DNA of 64,000 nt from Vulcanimicrobiota bacterium (GCA_019232905.1 JAFANA010000008.1:42883-106882); one strand, 5' to 3'; numbered from the stretch's first letter, positions 9,301-17,208 are shown. A program made the numbers and translations. Notes: generated by a model from the letters alone, not told the origin.

Positions 9301-10201
9301 CAACGCCGTCAATCAGGCGATCAGCCAGTTCAACTTGCTGACGAAGAGCGGTGGCGGTTCGCCCTACTACTGCTCCGGCGGTAAAGACGCTGCGGGCAAT
9401 CCGAGTCCCGGTGTTGCTTCACCGAGTTGCGGAGCGTTCGGCGGAGTCGCTGTCACCAATCCGTACTACAACATGGGTCAGCAAGGATTGCTCAATACGA
9501 GCGGCTGGTACTCGCCGGCCGATACGGGGCTTTCGCCGACGAACAATCCGGCAAGCACCTACTACGACTCGCCGTGGAATTTGGAGTGGCTTCTGAACTA
9601 TCGTAAGCAGAAGTTCGCGACAACATTCTCATTGAGTGTCGTGGAAGGTTCGGCATACGGCGGTCCGCTCGACGTGACCGGCGTCGATCCGCGCGTGTGC
9701 ACCCAGAACGCCACGAGCTCCGGCATCACCCTCGCATCGCCGAACACCGATCCGTTCGCATGCGACGCGCTGACGGCGGCCGGAACGTTCTCGAACGCTG
9801 CGGGTCAGTTGTTTATTCCGAATCCGCAAACGGGATCGTTCGCGTACCCCGGCGAGTATCGCAACCCGTGGTTGATGGTCGGAAACCTGTCCTTCAACTA
9901 CGATATCTCGCCGCGGCTCTCCGCGAACGTGACGCTCGCGAATCTGTTCCACAGCTGCTTCGGCGGAACGAAGGCGTCTTGGACGAACGCGTTCGCGCCG
10001 TCGCCGTACATCTGCGGATATCAAGCCAACAGCTTCTACGTCTCGAACTTCTACAACGGCACGAGTCCGTTCGATACCGCAGCGAACGGTTTCAGTCCGC
10101 CGTCGTTTGAGACGGAGTCGTACAGCCCGCGCCCGCTCTCCGATGCGGGTTCTGTCCCGTCACCGTTCAATGTGTTCTTCCAACTCACCGTAAAGGTGTA
10201 G
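6389..10201 (+). CDS. TonB-dependent receptor with N-terminal carboxypeptidase-regulatory-like domain
   Basis: A 1270-residue outer-membrane receptor. An N-terminal signal peptide ends near WALAG (residue about 29). Residues about 31-110 form a CarboxypepD_reg/CNA-B-like beta domain (GGISGVVSDTAGSPIAGASV). A plug domain follows at about 135-250 (VPGVTVPSGG, YVRGSQ, EYDGIPVNR), then a long beta barrel rich in Tyr, Asn and Ser, ending with the strand FNVFFQLTVKV. The architecture is that of oligopeptide or glycan receptors related to the SusC/OmpA-like TonB groups; the substrate is unknown. GAAAGG lies eight bases before the ATG. No SusD-like partner is adjacent. Confidence 0.88.
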   Translation: MIRQIFRRAATAFAMVALVFGQVTWALAGTTGGISGVVSDTAGSPIAGASVRVVSASQSANGASDASGRFNFLSLAPDTYTISIEKDGYQPVSYAGVTVFADNVLTLSLRMEKALKTIAKVSATSAGSLVKAGVGSDIYSVNSQAITTTSVLGGGGNLNSAYSAISSVPGVTVPSGGMGWNQPTYVRGSQSFFTGFEYDGIPVNRAFDNYNSSTESNLGLQELQVYTGGGPSSSASAGTSGFINQVFKTGTYPGYLDLSGGLGSPTYYHQAKVEAGGATPDRRFSYYVGLSGYNQGFRYLNNDNGGSMTNDPTGMYTGQSLVAVGPQLNGAARSESPECLPGTSTTPGSVASLPWVIADAGGNNCYVPFNGLYGNVTTPAQIADRENVANFHFRIPQKNGTSDDIQLLGSTSMLNTQFYTSPNDAGGYAAYTNALFGNAYCNPSTSVNVNGNACTPKPYSNYPAYVDATIYNAPFGTPIGNLSTSQYYQPSSPTNRGFQSELPAGLRDGIMNDTGIVKLQYTHQFSSNAFARVFGYTFFSDWTQAGANSAQDCYVNNGIGPCFSGVAANYDLITHTGGGQLELVDQMTSQHLLQLTANYTTANVVRFNNTGFTNLASPIGLVSESNGVFSCWDPATGQSAVNPKTGATVGCAPGGSYASDAVAGPTGTPPAGSPASLAGAQWVTLWNGNASGTLNTVKPQFAFVALSDQWRPNDRLLFNAQLRYEDYQYGLVSNPGEATDFYAQIISNDVCQNASGVVLTKPLLPGQPPPAPVVYTPSCAAGTVVPGYANGIPAGYSHPSFSAISPSSYTIQDLSPRLSATFTESPDTVWRGSIGRYTEPPISASLQYLNASGNSLSTWNATLPLGFYTPFHPIPAMSATQADLSLEHHIHGTDMSFKISPFYNYTTGYQEQSFIGPNFVTQAPVGNFKSAGAELAFTKGDFSKDGLSTQLALTYTDAKVQYTNWFGTNQLNAVNQAISQFNLLTKSGGGSPYYCSGGKDAAGNPSPGVASPSCGAFGGVAVTNPYYNMGQQGLLNTSGWYSPADTGLSPTNNPASTYYDSPWNLEWLLNYRKQKFATTFSLSVVEGSAYGGPLDVTGVDPRVCTQNATSSGITLASPNTDPFACDALTAAGTFSNAAGQLFIPNPQTGSFAYPGEYRNPWLMVGNLSFNYDISPRLSANVTLANLFHSCFGGTKASWTNAFAPSPYICGYQANSFYVSNFYNGTSPFDTAANGFSPPSFETESYSPRPLSDAGSVPSPFNVFFQLTVKV

Positions 10202-10228
10202 GGTGTTGACTCATGTGAAGCGGAAACA

Positions 10229-10258
10229 AAAGGAGTATGTCACGATGTTCTGGGAGTG
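10229..10258 (+). promoter_or_regulatory. Shine-Dalgarno and four-codon leader ahead of the redoxin gene
   Basis: AAGGAG at 10229-10234 is ideally spaced from an ATG at 10245 that encodes only Met-Phe-Trp-Glu before a TGA. That TGA overlaps the GTG start of the redoxin gene as GTGA. Either the ribosome reinitiates at the GTG or the redoxin starts at a later ATG. The arrangement is directly visible; its use is inference. Confidence 0.35.
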
Positions 10259-11356
10259 AGTGACATGCATCCCGAACGCACGGAAAACGTGGAGGCACTG
10301 GAAGCCGGCAGCCGTCGCGCGTCCAGTGCCTTTTCGCTTGTTTTAGCTGCTCTGCTCTGCGCGTTAACAAGCGGCTCATCGATGCCGGCGTTCGACGGTG
10401 CGACGCAATGGATCGGAACGCCGCCGCTTAGTCCGGCGCAACTTCGCGGTAAAATCGTGCTCGTCGACTTCTGGGAGTACACGTGTTTGAATTGCTTGCG
10501 CACGTTGCCGTATCTGCGCGAGTGGAACAAGCGCTACGGCAGCGATGGTTTGGTGATCGTCGGCGTGCAGACGCCCGAATTTTCATTTTCGGGAGAGGCG
10601 AGCCAAGTTTCCGGCGCGATGAAGCGCCTCGGCATCGACTGGCCGGTTGCCTTGGACGATCGCCGCGCGATTTGGAACCGGTACGGCATCAATGAGTGGC
10701 CGACGGAGATGCTCTTCGACCAGCAGGGGCGTTTAGTCGAGACACAGATCGGCGAAGGAAACTATCCGCAGACCGAACGCAACATTCAGGCATTGATCCG
10801 CGTCGATCGGAAAGGCGCCGCGCTGCCGCAACCAATGGCGTTGCTGCCGGAAGATAGTTACGACAAGCCGGGAGCCGTATGTTATCCGCACACGCCCGAA
10901 GTGCTTATTGAAAACACGCCGGTCGCCGACGCTCCCCGTTTCGGTAACCCCGCTGAAGACATCGAATACGCGGATCGCAGCGCGCATAAAGACGGCGGCG
11001 TCTACCTCGACGGCTACTGGCATGCAACGAAAGAGGCCCTCGTCTTCGGCGGAGGCAGCGGTTATTTTCTCATGCCCTATCGGGCAATCGAAGTTACGGC
11101 CGTCCTGACGCCCGGACACGGTACGACGCGCGCGAATATCTTGCAAGACGATAAGCCGCTCGCTCGCGATGATGCCGGCGCGGACGTTCGCTACGACTCT
11201 TCCGGAACGTCCTACGTGAACGTCGATACATCGCGCGCGTATCGCATCGTGATGAATAAAACCTACGGCGCGCACGAGCTCAAGCTCGTGCCACAAGGAG
11301 CCGGCGTCGCGGTTTACGACGTCGCCTTCGAATCGTGCGAGATTCCGTCTAAGTAA
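10256..11356 (+). CDS. DipZ-like thioredoxin/redoxin domain protein (CxxC type)
   Basis: A 366-residue secreted or membrane-anchored redoxin. A hydrophobic segment at residues about 25-42 acts as signal or anchor. The thioredoxin-like AhpC/TSA domain has the active site EYTCLNCLRTLPY, with Cys at about 77 and 80. The C-terminal half (from about residue 215) resembles the extra domain of DipZ/TlpA-like proteins, with YLDGYWHATKEALVF and a beta-rich end. Such proteins reduce or isomerise extracytoplasmic disulfides or move electrons to them; the partner is unknown here. The GTG at 10256 follows the four-codon leader; an ATG at 10265 is the alternative start. A paralogue lies at 28683. The 3' end overlaps the converging regulator gene by 43 bases. 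Confidence 0.8.
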   Translation: MSDMHPERTENVEALEAGSRRASSAFSLVLAALLCALTSGSSMPAFDGATQWIGTPPLSPAQLRGKIVLVDFWEYTCLNCLRTLPYLREWNKRYGSDGLVIVGVQTPEFSFSGEASQVSGAMKRLGIDWPVALDDRRAIWNRYGINEWPTEMLFDQQGRLVETQIGEGNYPQTERNIQALIRVDRKGAALPQPMALLPEDSYDKPGAVCYPHTPEVLIENTPVADAPRFGNPAEDIEYADRSAHKDGGVYLDGYWHATKEALVFGGGSGYFLMPYRAIEVTAVLTPGHGTTRANILQDDKPLARDDAGADVRYDSSGTSYVNVDTSRAYRIVMNKTYGAHELKLVPQGAGVAVYDVAFESCEIPSK

Positions 11357-12798
11357 AACGGGCGCGCGTTGCGCCGGCAATCCCAGCAAAGTTCCAGCTG
11401 ATGGATTTCGCGCAGTCGCCTGATCTTTAGCTCCGTTCCACAACGGTCGCACTGTTCCGGGCGGCCACGTTCGATTGCGGCAATAAGTGCCGGATAGTGA
11501 TGCTGCAGCGGCGCGTACATCGGATCGACGACGGTCAGAAACAATCCCGGCTCTCGCGTATGCAGCGCGTGCTCGAGCGTTGCGGCTGCGCCCGCATGGT
11601 CATTCATCGCCAGTTGCACGGCACAGAGTGACACGTGCGAGGGAATTGTGGCCGTACGAAGCGTCGACATCGCCCGGCGCGCCCCCGCCGTGTCGCCGCG
11701 TTTCGCCGCAACGTATCCGCGCGCGGCAATGACGCGAGTCGACATGTCGGAGCCGCCGATCATGGCGAACGTCTCGTCAGCTTTTCGGAACTCACCCTGC
11801 ATCGCATAGGCGCAGCCGTCGTAAAAAATTGCCATCGCGTGATTGTCGTCGAGCGCGCGTGCCGTTTCGAAGGCATGGTGCGCCTCGTCATATCGGCGCG
11901 CCATGTAGAGTGCGGTGCCGAAGAGAGCAGTGGAGTGCGACGATGCCGGAGCCGCCGTCACCGCGAGATCTGCCTGCGTCAATGCGGCAATATAGTCGCG
12001 GCGCGAGAGACGCTCCCATACCGCGGCGCTGTGTGCGACCGATCCGTTCGGGCGGAGTAGAATGGCGCGCTCGGCTGCTAACCGCGCATCGCTGCGATTC
12101 GCGTTGAAGAAGAGCAGCAGGGTGCTCAGCGTTGCGAACGCGCGCGACGACGACGGATCGATCGTGATGACCCGTTCGATCAAGGTTCGCGCGCGCCAAT
12201 ATGCGTGCAAGGGCGGATAAAATAGGCGAACGCCGGCATTGCAGTATGCGCTCGCGAGGGTTTCGAGCGCCGGCACGTACTCGGGCTCGTCCTCGCAGGC
12301 GCGTTCCAATAATTCGATCGCCTGCAGAATGGCACTCTCACTGCGCTGCCGATAGAGCGAGACCGCTTTTTGAAAGAGTGAAAACGCCGGGCGCAGCGCG
12401 TCGGGACGATGCTTGTGTGCGTCGATCGGCGATTCGCCCGCCAGCCGGAAACCGCGCTCGGGAACCGTTTCGATATACGCCGACGAGTCATACCGTGCCA
12501 GTGTTTGACGAAGGCGGTACACGGTTTGATTGAGTGCCGCGTCGCTCGCGGAGCCCATCCACAAGCGCTCGATGATCTCGTCGCGTGTTGCGATCTCCGG
12601 CCGCCGCTCACCGAGGACGGCGAGAAATTCGGCCTCTTTCGGCTTCAGGGTAACGGGAAGCCCGTCATACCACAGCTTGCGCTGCGTAAGATGAAAGATG
12701 AAGCGTCCGAACGAGACCTGCGTATACAACGTATAAGCGACGAACGGCCCGCGAAAAGTGTGACAATTTTCGAGAGATCGGCTAACACGATATAACAT
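11314..12798 (-). CDS. OmpR-type winged-helix regulator with TPR domain and C-terminal Cys-pair motif
   Basis: A 494-residue cytoplasmic transcription regulator. Residues about 30-125 form a Trans_reg_C winged helix (LTLKPKEAEFLAVL, then LNQTVYRLRQTLARYD and VPERGFRLAG). The rest is helical TPR-like repeats (for example YVPALETLASAYCNAG, YDEAHHAFETARALDD). Near the C-terminus CDRC and CWDC, about 22 residues apart, make a likely zinc ribbon. The domain layout is like CadC/HilA-type or SARP-like regulators, but no receiver or membrane segment is seen. The start is the only ATG upstream of the winged helix. The 3' end overlaps the converging redoxin gene, so the two transcripts would be antisense over 43 bases. 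Confidence 0.78.
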   Translation of the reverse strand: MLYRVSRSLENCHTFRGPFVAYTLYTQVSFGRFIFHLTQRKLWYDGLPVTLKPKEAEFLAVLGERRPEIATRDEIIERLWMGSASDAALNQTVYRLRQTLARYDSSAYIETVPERGFRLAGESPIDAHKHRPDALRPAFSLFQKAVSLYRQRSESAILQAIELLERACEDEPEYVPALETLASAYCNAGVRLFYPPLHAYWRARTLIERVITIDPSSSRAFATLSTLLLFFNANRSDARLAAERAILLRPNGSVAHSAAVWERLSRRDYIAALTQADLAVTAAPASSHSTALFGTALYMARRYDEAHHAFETARALDDNHAMAIFYDGCAYAMQGEFRKADETFAMIGGSDMSTRVIAARGYVAAKRGDTAGARRAMSTLRTATIPSHVSLCAVQLAMNDHAGAAATLEHALHTREPGLFLTVVDPMYAPLQHHYPALIAAIERGRPEQCDRCGTELKIRRLREIHQLELCWDCRRNARPFYLDGISHDSKATS

Positions 12799-13304
12799 TG
12801 CGTTGCCGCTCAGAATCTGTTAAGGAACGTTATGCGCACCGATTAGACTTGCAGCAAGTCGTCTAACTCCGATTCTCGGTCGTATCGATAACAGCCGTGC
12901 GGTCTCCTTGCGCACCTGAAACATAAGCGAATCGACCGAAGTCAACGATGTCTTTGCGAACACGATAGTTTCGCGTGTCAATTTTCGCATCAACGACCGA
13001 CACAACGTCGTTGAGCGTATCCACACGCGGCGAGCCATGAGGCAAATAAATCCGACACACACAAGGCCTGGGCGGCACCGTAGCGGCGGATAGCACTCCA
13101 TCCCTTTCCGGACGCACTGACCACCGCTGCCCGTACCGGTAAGAGAGACCTTCTGCGGGCTGCGTTGGTACAGCGACCGCGTTTGCGCCGCCTTCGATCG
13201 ATACTGTTTCATACGCGCGCTCCAATGCGATACGGACGCATCGGCAGCTGCTGCGTGGTATTGCGAGCGGACACGGCCGTCGACTGACGCCGTATGGTGA
13301 TATC
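12799..13304. other. Low-information stretch with one weak ORF
   Basis: This 506-base stretch separates the winged-helix regulator from the TetR gene. Only the weak minus-strand frame listed separately (12863-13225) looks possibly coding. No RNA gene, repeat or mobile element was recognised. Confidence 0.4.
12863..13225 (-). CDS. Hypothetical protein, doubtful
   Basis: This is an open frame of 120 codons starting at TTG. Its composition (SVVDAKIDTRNYRVRKDIVD near the C-terminus) is more protein-like than that of the overlapping frame 12820-13212. That other frame, however, has the better start (ATG with GGAG seven bases upstream) but a Cys/Arg-rich shadow-like translation. No domain is recognised. 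It could be a decayed gene or no gene at all. Confidence 0.3.
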   Translation of the reverse strand: MERAYETVSIEGGANAVAVPTQPAEGLSYRYGQRWSVRPERDGVLSAATVPPRPCVCRIYLPHGSPRVDTLNDVVSVVDAKIDTRNYRVRKDIVDFGRFAYVSGAQGDRTAVIDTTENRS

Positions 13305-13895
13305 CTAGCTCTTTGAAAGGTCTGGGAACAATCGATCCTTAGTCGAGGTGGCGAGATTTACAAGTGTTTTGACCGCCGATAGCGCAGCCTTTGCCGGTGC
13401 AAGATCGCCGCGTTTTGTACCCGATGCCATTGCTCCGTCAAAGAGCACGTCGAGTTGTTCCGAGAGAAGAGCCGGATCCGCTGCACCCGCTCGTTCGGCC
13501 ATCTCGTAAAACCATCCGCGCCGCTTCTCGATGCGGCGTTCGATGATTTGTCGTGCGGGATGACCGCGCTCGATCAGCTCTGCGGTGAAAATAATGTATG
13601 GACAGCCGCGGTATTTCGAGCTCGTCAAAAACTCGCCGAGCATCTCAAACGCACCGATGATGCGTTCGATCGGCGCGCCTTCGCGCGGAAATTCGACGAG
13701 CGGCGCGACGCGAAGCGCGGCTGCGATCAGCTGATCCTTTGACGGATAATGGTGATACAGCGTGCGTTTGGTAATCTGCGCTTTATCAGCGATCCGGTCC
13801 ACGCCGACCGCGTGGATGCCCTCTTCGTAGAAAAGCTGTGCCGCCACGTGCGCGATGTGCGCTTTCAGTTCGGAGCGTTTGATCGCCAGATCCAT
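13305..13895 (-). CDS. TetR/AcrR-family transcriptional regulator
   Basis: A 196-residue one-component repressor. The N-terminal helix-turn-helix is clear: AAQLFYEEGIHAVGVDRIA, then KRTLYHHYPSKDQLIAAAL at about residues 15-65. The C-terminal ligand domain (YRGCPYIIFTAELIERGHPA and on) is of the TetR_C type common in oxidoreductase-linked regulators. The frame runs up to 13946, but the ATG at 13893-13895 (MDLAIKRSELKAHIAHV) fits the family; starting further up would translate part of the operator region. Two near-palindromes in the divergent intergenic gap are probably its operators, and the divergent dehydrogenase at 13982 its likely target. Confidence 0.88.
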   Translation of the reverse strand: MDLAIKRSELKAHIAHVAAQLFYEEGIHAVGVDRIADKAQITKRTLYHHYPSKDQLIAAALRVAPLVEFPREGAPIERIIGAFEMLGEFLTSSKYRGCPYIIFTAELIERGHPARQIIERRIEKRRGWFYEMAERAGAADPALLSEQLDVLFDGAMASGTKRGDLAPAKAALSAVKTLVNLATSTKDRLFPDLSKS

Positions 13896-13917
13896 GGAAG
13901 AGCGTTCAGTGCTCGAA

Positions 13918-13958
13918 GTACACCGGCCTGTGTACTTTTCGTACACAGGCCTGTCTAC
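13918..13958. promoter_or_regulatory. Tandem palindromic operator for the TetR regulator
   Basis: Two 18-base near-palindromes lie 23 bases apart start to start: GTACACCGGCCTGTGTAC at 13918-13935 and GTACACAGGCCTGTCTAC at 13941-13958. They share GTACAC-GGCCTGT-TAC and sit between the divergent TetR gene and the dehydrogenase gene. Size, symmetry and position fit TetR dimer sites. Binding is inferred. Confidence 0.65.
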
Positions 13959-13981
13959 CGCGCGGATGGGAAGGCCGGGCC

Positions 13982-14872
13982 ATGATGATTGGGTTCATTG
14001 GTTTGGGCGTCATGGGCGAGCCGATGGCGCGGAATCTTCTACGTTCTGCCGTGCCGCTTGTCGTGTGGAATCGTTCGATCGACAAATGCAAGGCAATCGA
14101 AGGGGCAGGTGCATCCGTCGCTACCAGCGCTCGCGAGATCTTTGCTCGGGCTGGAATCGTGATCTTGATGCTCGCCGACGAAACGGCAATCGATAGCGTA
14201 CTCGATCGCGACGGTGATGCCTTCGTGTCGAACGTCGCGGGCCGGACGATCGTGCAGATGGGGACCGTATCGGCCGAGTTTTCTGCTAATCTCGAAGCCG
14301 ATATCGTGCGCGCCGGCGGATCTTACGTCGAAGCGCCGGTTTCCGGATCGCGCAAACCAGCCGAAGACGCGCAGCTCGTTGCGATGATTGCCGGTGCGCC
14401 GCGTGCCGTCGAACGAGCGTTGCCACTGCTGAACGTGATGTGCCGCGATGCAATTCGCTGCGGTGAGGTTCCCAATGCATCGCTCATGAAATTTGCCGTG
14501 AATCTCTTCCTGATCACCATGGTGACGGGGCTAGCGGAGGCCGTACAGTTTGCGCGGCAGCAGCGGCTGGACATGGAAGCATTTCGCGCCGTACTCGATG
14601 CCGGACCGATGGCGAGCGCCGTCTCTCGCGGGAAACTCGCGAAATTGATCTCCGGGGATTGTTCCGTCCAGGCCGCGGTTTTTGACGTCTTGAAAAACAA
14701 TCGCCTGATCGCGGAGTCTGCGCGGCGTGCCGGAATTGCAGCGCCGCTGCTGGACGTTTGTTACGAACTTTTTCGCGAGACGTACGACTTAGGCTTTGCG
14801 GACGACGATATGATCGCGGTTATTCGCGCGATCGAAGCGCGACGCGCGTCTGCGCCAGAAGCGATTCGATAA
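13982..14872 (+). CDS. NAD(P)-dependent 3-hydroxyisobutyrate dehydrogenase-family oxidoreductase
   Basis: A 296-residue beta-hydroxyacid dehydrogenase. The Rossmann motif GFIGLGVMGEPMARNLL occupies residues about 3-19. The substrate-binding loop EAPVSGSRKPAEDAQLVAM is near 118-136. The catalytic Lys region has NASLMKFAVNLFLITMVTGL near 161-180. Length and motifs match 3-hydroxyisobutyrate/glyoxylate-succinic semialdehyde reductases; which substrate is used cannot be decided. It is divergent from the TetR gene and probably controlled by it. The 3' end overlaps the converging nitronate monooxygenase gene by 53 bases. Confidence 0.88.
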   Translation: MMIGFIGLGVMGEPMARNLLRSAVPLVVWNRSIDKCKAIEGAGASVATSAREIFARAGIVILMLADETAIDSVLDRDGDAFVSNVAGRTIVQMGTVSAEFSANLEADIVRAGGSYVEAPVSGSRKPAEDAQLVAMIAGAPRAVERALPLLNVMCRDAIRCGEVPNASLMKFAVNLFLITMVTGLAEAVQFARQQRLDMEAFRAVLDAGPMASAVSRGKLAKLISGDCSVQAAVFDVLKNNRLIAESARRAGIAAPLLDVCYELFRETYDLGFADDDMIAVIRAIEARRASAPEAIR

Positions 14873-15872
14873 TCTCCGCGGCGGAAGCTTCCCGCGCGAG
14901 CGGAAATGCTTGTCCCGCCCAGAGCGAAAGAAACTCGGAGCGTCCTTGCGAGGCTGCAGCATTGCGAATATCGCGCGTCATCGTGTTTTGATGCGGGTAT
15001 GGGGCGCGCTCGCGCGGATCGGCGAGTTCGCGAGTAACGCGATTTGCAATGCCGCGCGCCGGCTTGCCGGAGAACGCTTCAGTGATGATCGTATCTGAGG
15101 CGGATGCGTGCTTCAACACGTCCCGATACGCAGTCGCGGTTCCCGCTTCGTCTGCGAGTAAGAATGCCGTGCCGAGTTGTGCCGCACATGCTCCGAGCAG
15201 CAAGACGGCCGCAATGCCGTCTCCATCGGCAATGCCACCCGCAGCGATAACCGGTATTGAAACCGCCTTGACGACTTGCGGCACGAGCGCGAGGGTTCCA
15301 ATAAGCGGCAGCACCTCATAATGCAGAAACGTGCCGCGATGACCTCCGGCTTCCGCTCCCTGCACGCAGACGGCTTCAATGCCTGCGCGTTCCAGCGCGA
15401 CGGCTTCTTCGACGGTCGTCGCGGTCCCGATCGTGTAGATCCCCGCCGCCTTCAGTTCCGCAATGACGGCATCGGACGGAATGCCAAGTGTAAAACTGAA
15501 CGCTTGCGGGCGTGTTTCCAGCACGACGCGCATCTGTTCGTCGTGATACAGCGGCGGTGACTGCGGTACTTCCGGCCGCGGAACGCCGAGTTCGTCGCGA
15601 TAGACGTGAAGCCGCTGATGCGCGCGCGAAAGGTGGTCCGCATCGACCGGCGGCGGGTCATTGTTCATGAAGAGGTTGAGACCGAACGGTTTATCCGTCA
15701 GCGTACGTAAACGCGCGATGTCGCGGCGCATGCGCTCGGGATCGCTGTACTGACACGCGAGAGAACCGAATGCGCGCGCGTTGCAGGCCGCAGCCGTCAG
15801 TTCGACCGTTCCGGGTCCGCCGAGCGGAGCAAGAACGATCGGCGACTCAAAAAATGGAACCGTTCGTTTCAT
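14820..15872 (-). CDS. Nitronate monooxygenase (NMO/2-nitropropane dioxygenase family)
   Basis: A 350-residue FMN-dependent TIM-barrel enzyme that oxidises nitronates such as propionate 3-nitronate to carbonyls and nitrite. Family landmarks are PIVLAPLGGPGT near the start, QGAEAGGHRG (phosphate/FMN-binding and catalytic His region), PVIAAGGIADGDGIAAVLLL and GACAAQLGTAFL. The frame is open as far as 16784, but everything above 15872 is an antisense shadow of the MFS gene. The ATG at 15870-15872 overlaps the MFS stop as ATGA, so the two genes form a coupled pair. The 3' end runs 53 bases into the converging dehydrogenase gene. Confidence 0.9.
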   Translation of the reverse strand: MKRTVPFFESPIVLAPLGGPGTVELTAAACNARAFGSLACQYSDPERMRRDIARLRTLTDKPFGLNLFMNNDPPPVDADHLSRAHQRLHVYRDELGVPRPEVPQSPPLYHDEQMRVVLETRPQAFSFTLGIPSDAVIAELKAAGIYTIGTATTVEEAVALERAGIEAVCVQGAEAGGHRGTFLHYEVLPLIGTLALVPQVVKAVSIPVIAAGGIADGDGIAAVLLLGACAAQLGTAFLLADEAGTATAYRDVLKHASASDTIITEAFSGKPARGIANRVTRELADPRERAPYPHQNTMTRDIRNAAASQGRSEFLSLWAGQAFPLAREASAAEIIESLLAQTRVALRSRE

Positions 15873-17023
15873 TGGACTTCCCTTTGGCGAAACGTGATCG
15901 CAATGCATGCGCTCGCGAGCACGAGTAAACCCGTAGCGGCGATGAATGCGGGACCGTATGAGTGAAGCGATGCATATAAAAGACCGGTGAATGCCGGGCC
16001 AAGCACTTGACCGATGCCGAAGATCGCCGTCGCCTGACCGATACGCCGGCTGCTTTGATGCGGCTCGAGATCGCGCACGATGCCGATTGCCAGCATTGAA
16101 ACCGCCATGAACGACGCGCCGAGACTGAACGAAGCGACCAGCGCGGGGAGGAGTCCGTTGCCGCTTACCGGCGCAGCGCACGATACGGCGAGCAGTAGTA
16201 ATGCTGCGCTCAGTGTCGCGCCTTTTCCGAACCGCGTAGAGAGCGGTCCCCAGAGGAACGTCGTCGCGCATGCAAAGACGCCGACGACGATCCACGTTGC
16301 AAAAGCGTAAGCACGCAACGCCGGCGCACTCGCGACCAGTACGACGAGAAACGTTGCCGGTATGACGTATGCAAATCCCGCGATGCCATAGCATGCCAAA
16401 ACGATCGCGCCGCGTACGCTCAGGCGAGAGGGCGCCGCACTGAGATGGGTTACGTTCGAAGAAGGAAGCTCGATCAGCAATGCAGCGGTCACTATTGAAA
16501 GCACTACCGCGATCGCAGTCGTTACGATCCAGCCGGTCGTCCAGTCCGGTGATATGCGGTAGGCAATCGGAATGACGATACCGGTCAGCGCAATACCGGC
16601 GCCGACGGATGAAAAGAGCGCGGTCGCGTGCGGGGTGTGGCGAAGATCGAGAACAAGACTCGATGCAAGTACGAAGACGAATGCGCTCGCGACTCCCGAG
16701 ACGAAGCGCGCCAGCGACCAAAGCGTGCCGGCGTTCGGAACGGCCATTAGCGCGAGCGTAACCACAATTGCAGCTAGCGACCACTTCAGCGCACCAGTGC
16801 GATGCCTGTGCGCCCAGTGCGTCGACGCAAGTACGGCGCCGGCAAGGTATCCGAGCAGATTCACCGAGGCTAGCAATGCGCCGAACTCATGACTCAAGGC
16901 GTGTTGCTCGATCATCACCGGCAGAATCGGCGTATACGCGAATCGTGAAATCGACATCGCGACGACGAGCGCGCTCATCGCCGCCACTGTCGTGCGCACC
17001 GGGCGTGATGCAATCGCGACCAT
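15869..17023 (-). CDS. MFS transporter (YbfB/YjiJ-like)
   Basis: A 384-residue, 12-segment major facilitator protein. SRFAYTPILPVMIEQHALS near residues 25-43 is the N-terminal signature of the YbfB/YjiJ group, and GQATAIFGIGQVLGPAFTG is a late helix motif. The start ATG at 17021-17023 (MVAIASRPVRTTVAAM) was chosen because the extra upstream residues are not MFS-like. It overlaps nitronate monooxygenase by ATGA, suggesting that it imports or exports a nitro compound or related acid. The substrate is inferred only from context. Confidence 0.85.
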   Translation of the reverse strand: MVAIASRPVRTTVAAMSALVVAMSISRFAYTPILPVMIEQHALSHEFGALLASVNLLGYLAGAVLASTHWAHRHRTGALKWSLAAIVVTLALMAVPNAGTLWSLARFVSGVASAFVFVLASSLVLDLRHTPHATALFSSVGAGIALTGIVIPIAYRISPDWTTGWIVTTAIAVVLSIVTAALLIELPSSNVTHLSAAPSRLSVRGAIVLACYGIAGFAYVIPATFLVVLVASAPALRAYAFATWIVVGVFACATTFLWGPLSTRFGKGATLSAALLLLAVSCAAPVSGNGLLPALVASFSLGASFMAVSMLAIGIVRDLEPHQSSRRIGQATAIFGIGQVLGPAFTGLLYASLHSYGPAFIAATGLLVLASACIAITFRQREVQ

Positions 17024-17079
17024 GTGCCGCGTATCGTACACCCGGCACGTGCGCGGGCGTACGACATAAGATGGAAAAA

Positions 17080-17208
17080 TCAGCGCGTTATGCGCGGTCC
17101 CCATCCGCCGAACAGATTGAAGTCACGCCGTTCGCTCTCGACGACGCGGGAGCGGCGAGTTTCGAGGATCGTTTCGGGAGACGGGTTCTTCGGGGAGGCC
17201 GTGTACAT
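17080..17208 (-). CDS. Possible 42-residue protein upstream of the MFS gene
   Basis: A short frame starting MYTASPKNPSPETILETRRS and ending NLFGGWGPRITR. AAAGGA lies six bases before the ATG, which is why it is listed. It reads in the same direction as the MFS/nitronate monooxygenase pair and ends 57 bases before the MFS start, so it may be a leader or a small co-transcribed protein. No family is recognised, there is no signal peptide or membrane segment, and it may be chance. Confidence 0.4.
   Translation of the reverse strand: MYTASPKNPSPETILETRRSRVVESERRDFNLFGGWGPRITR

Noticed and set aside
15873..16784. N-terminal extension of nitronate monooxygenase frame
   Set aside because: This part is antisense-free same-strand shadow of the MFS gene in another frame, with Arg/Cys-rich composition; the ATG at 15872 fits the family.
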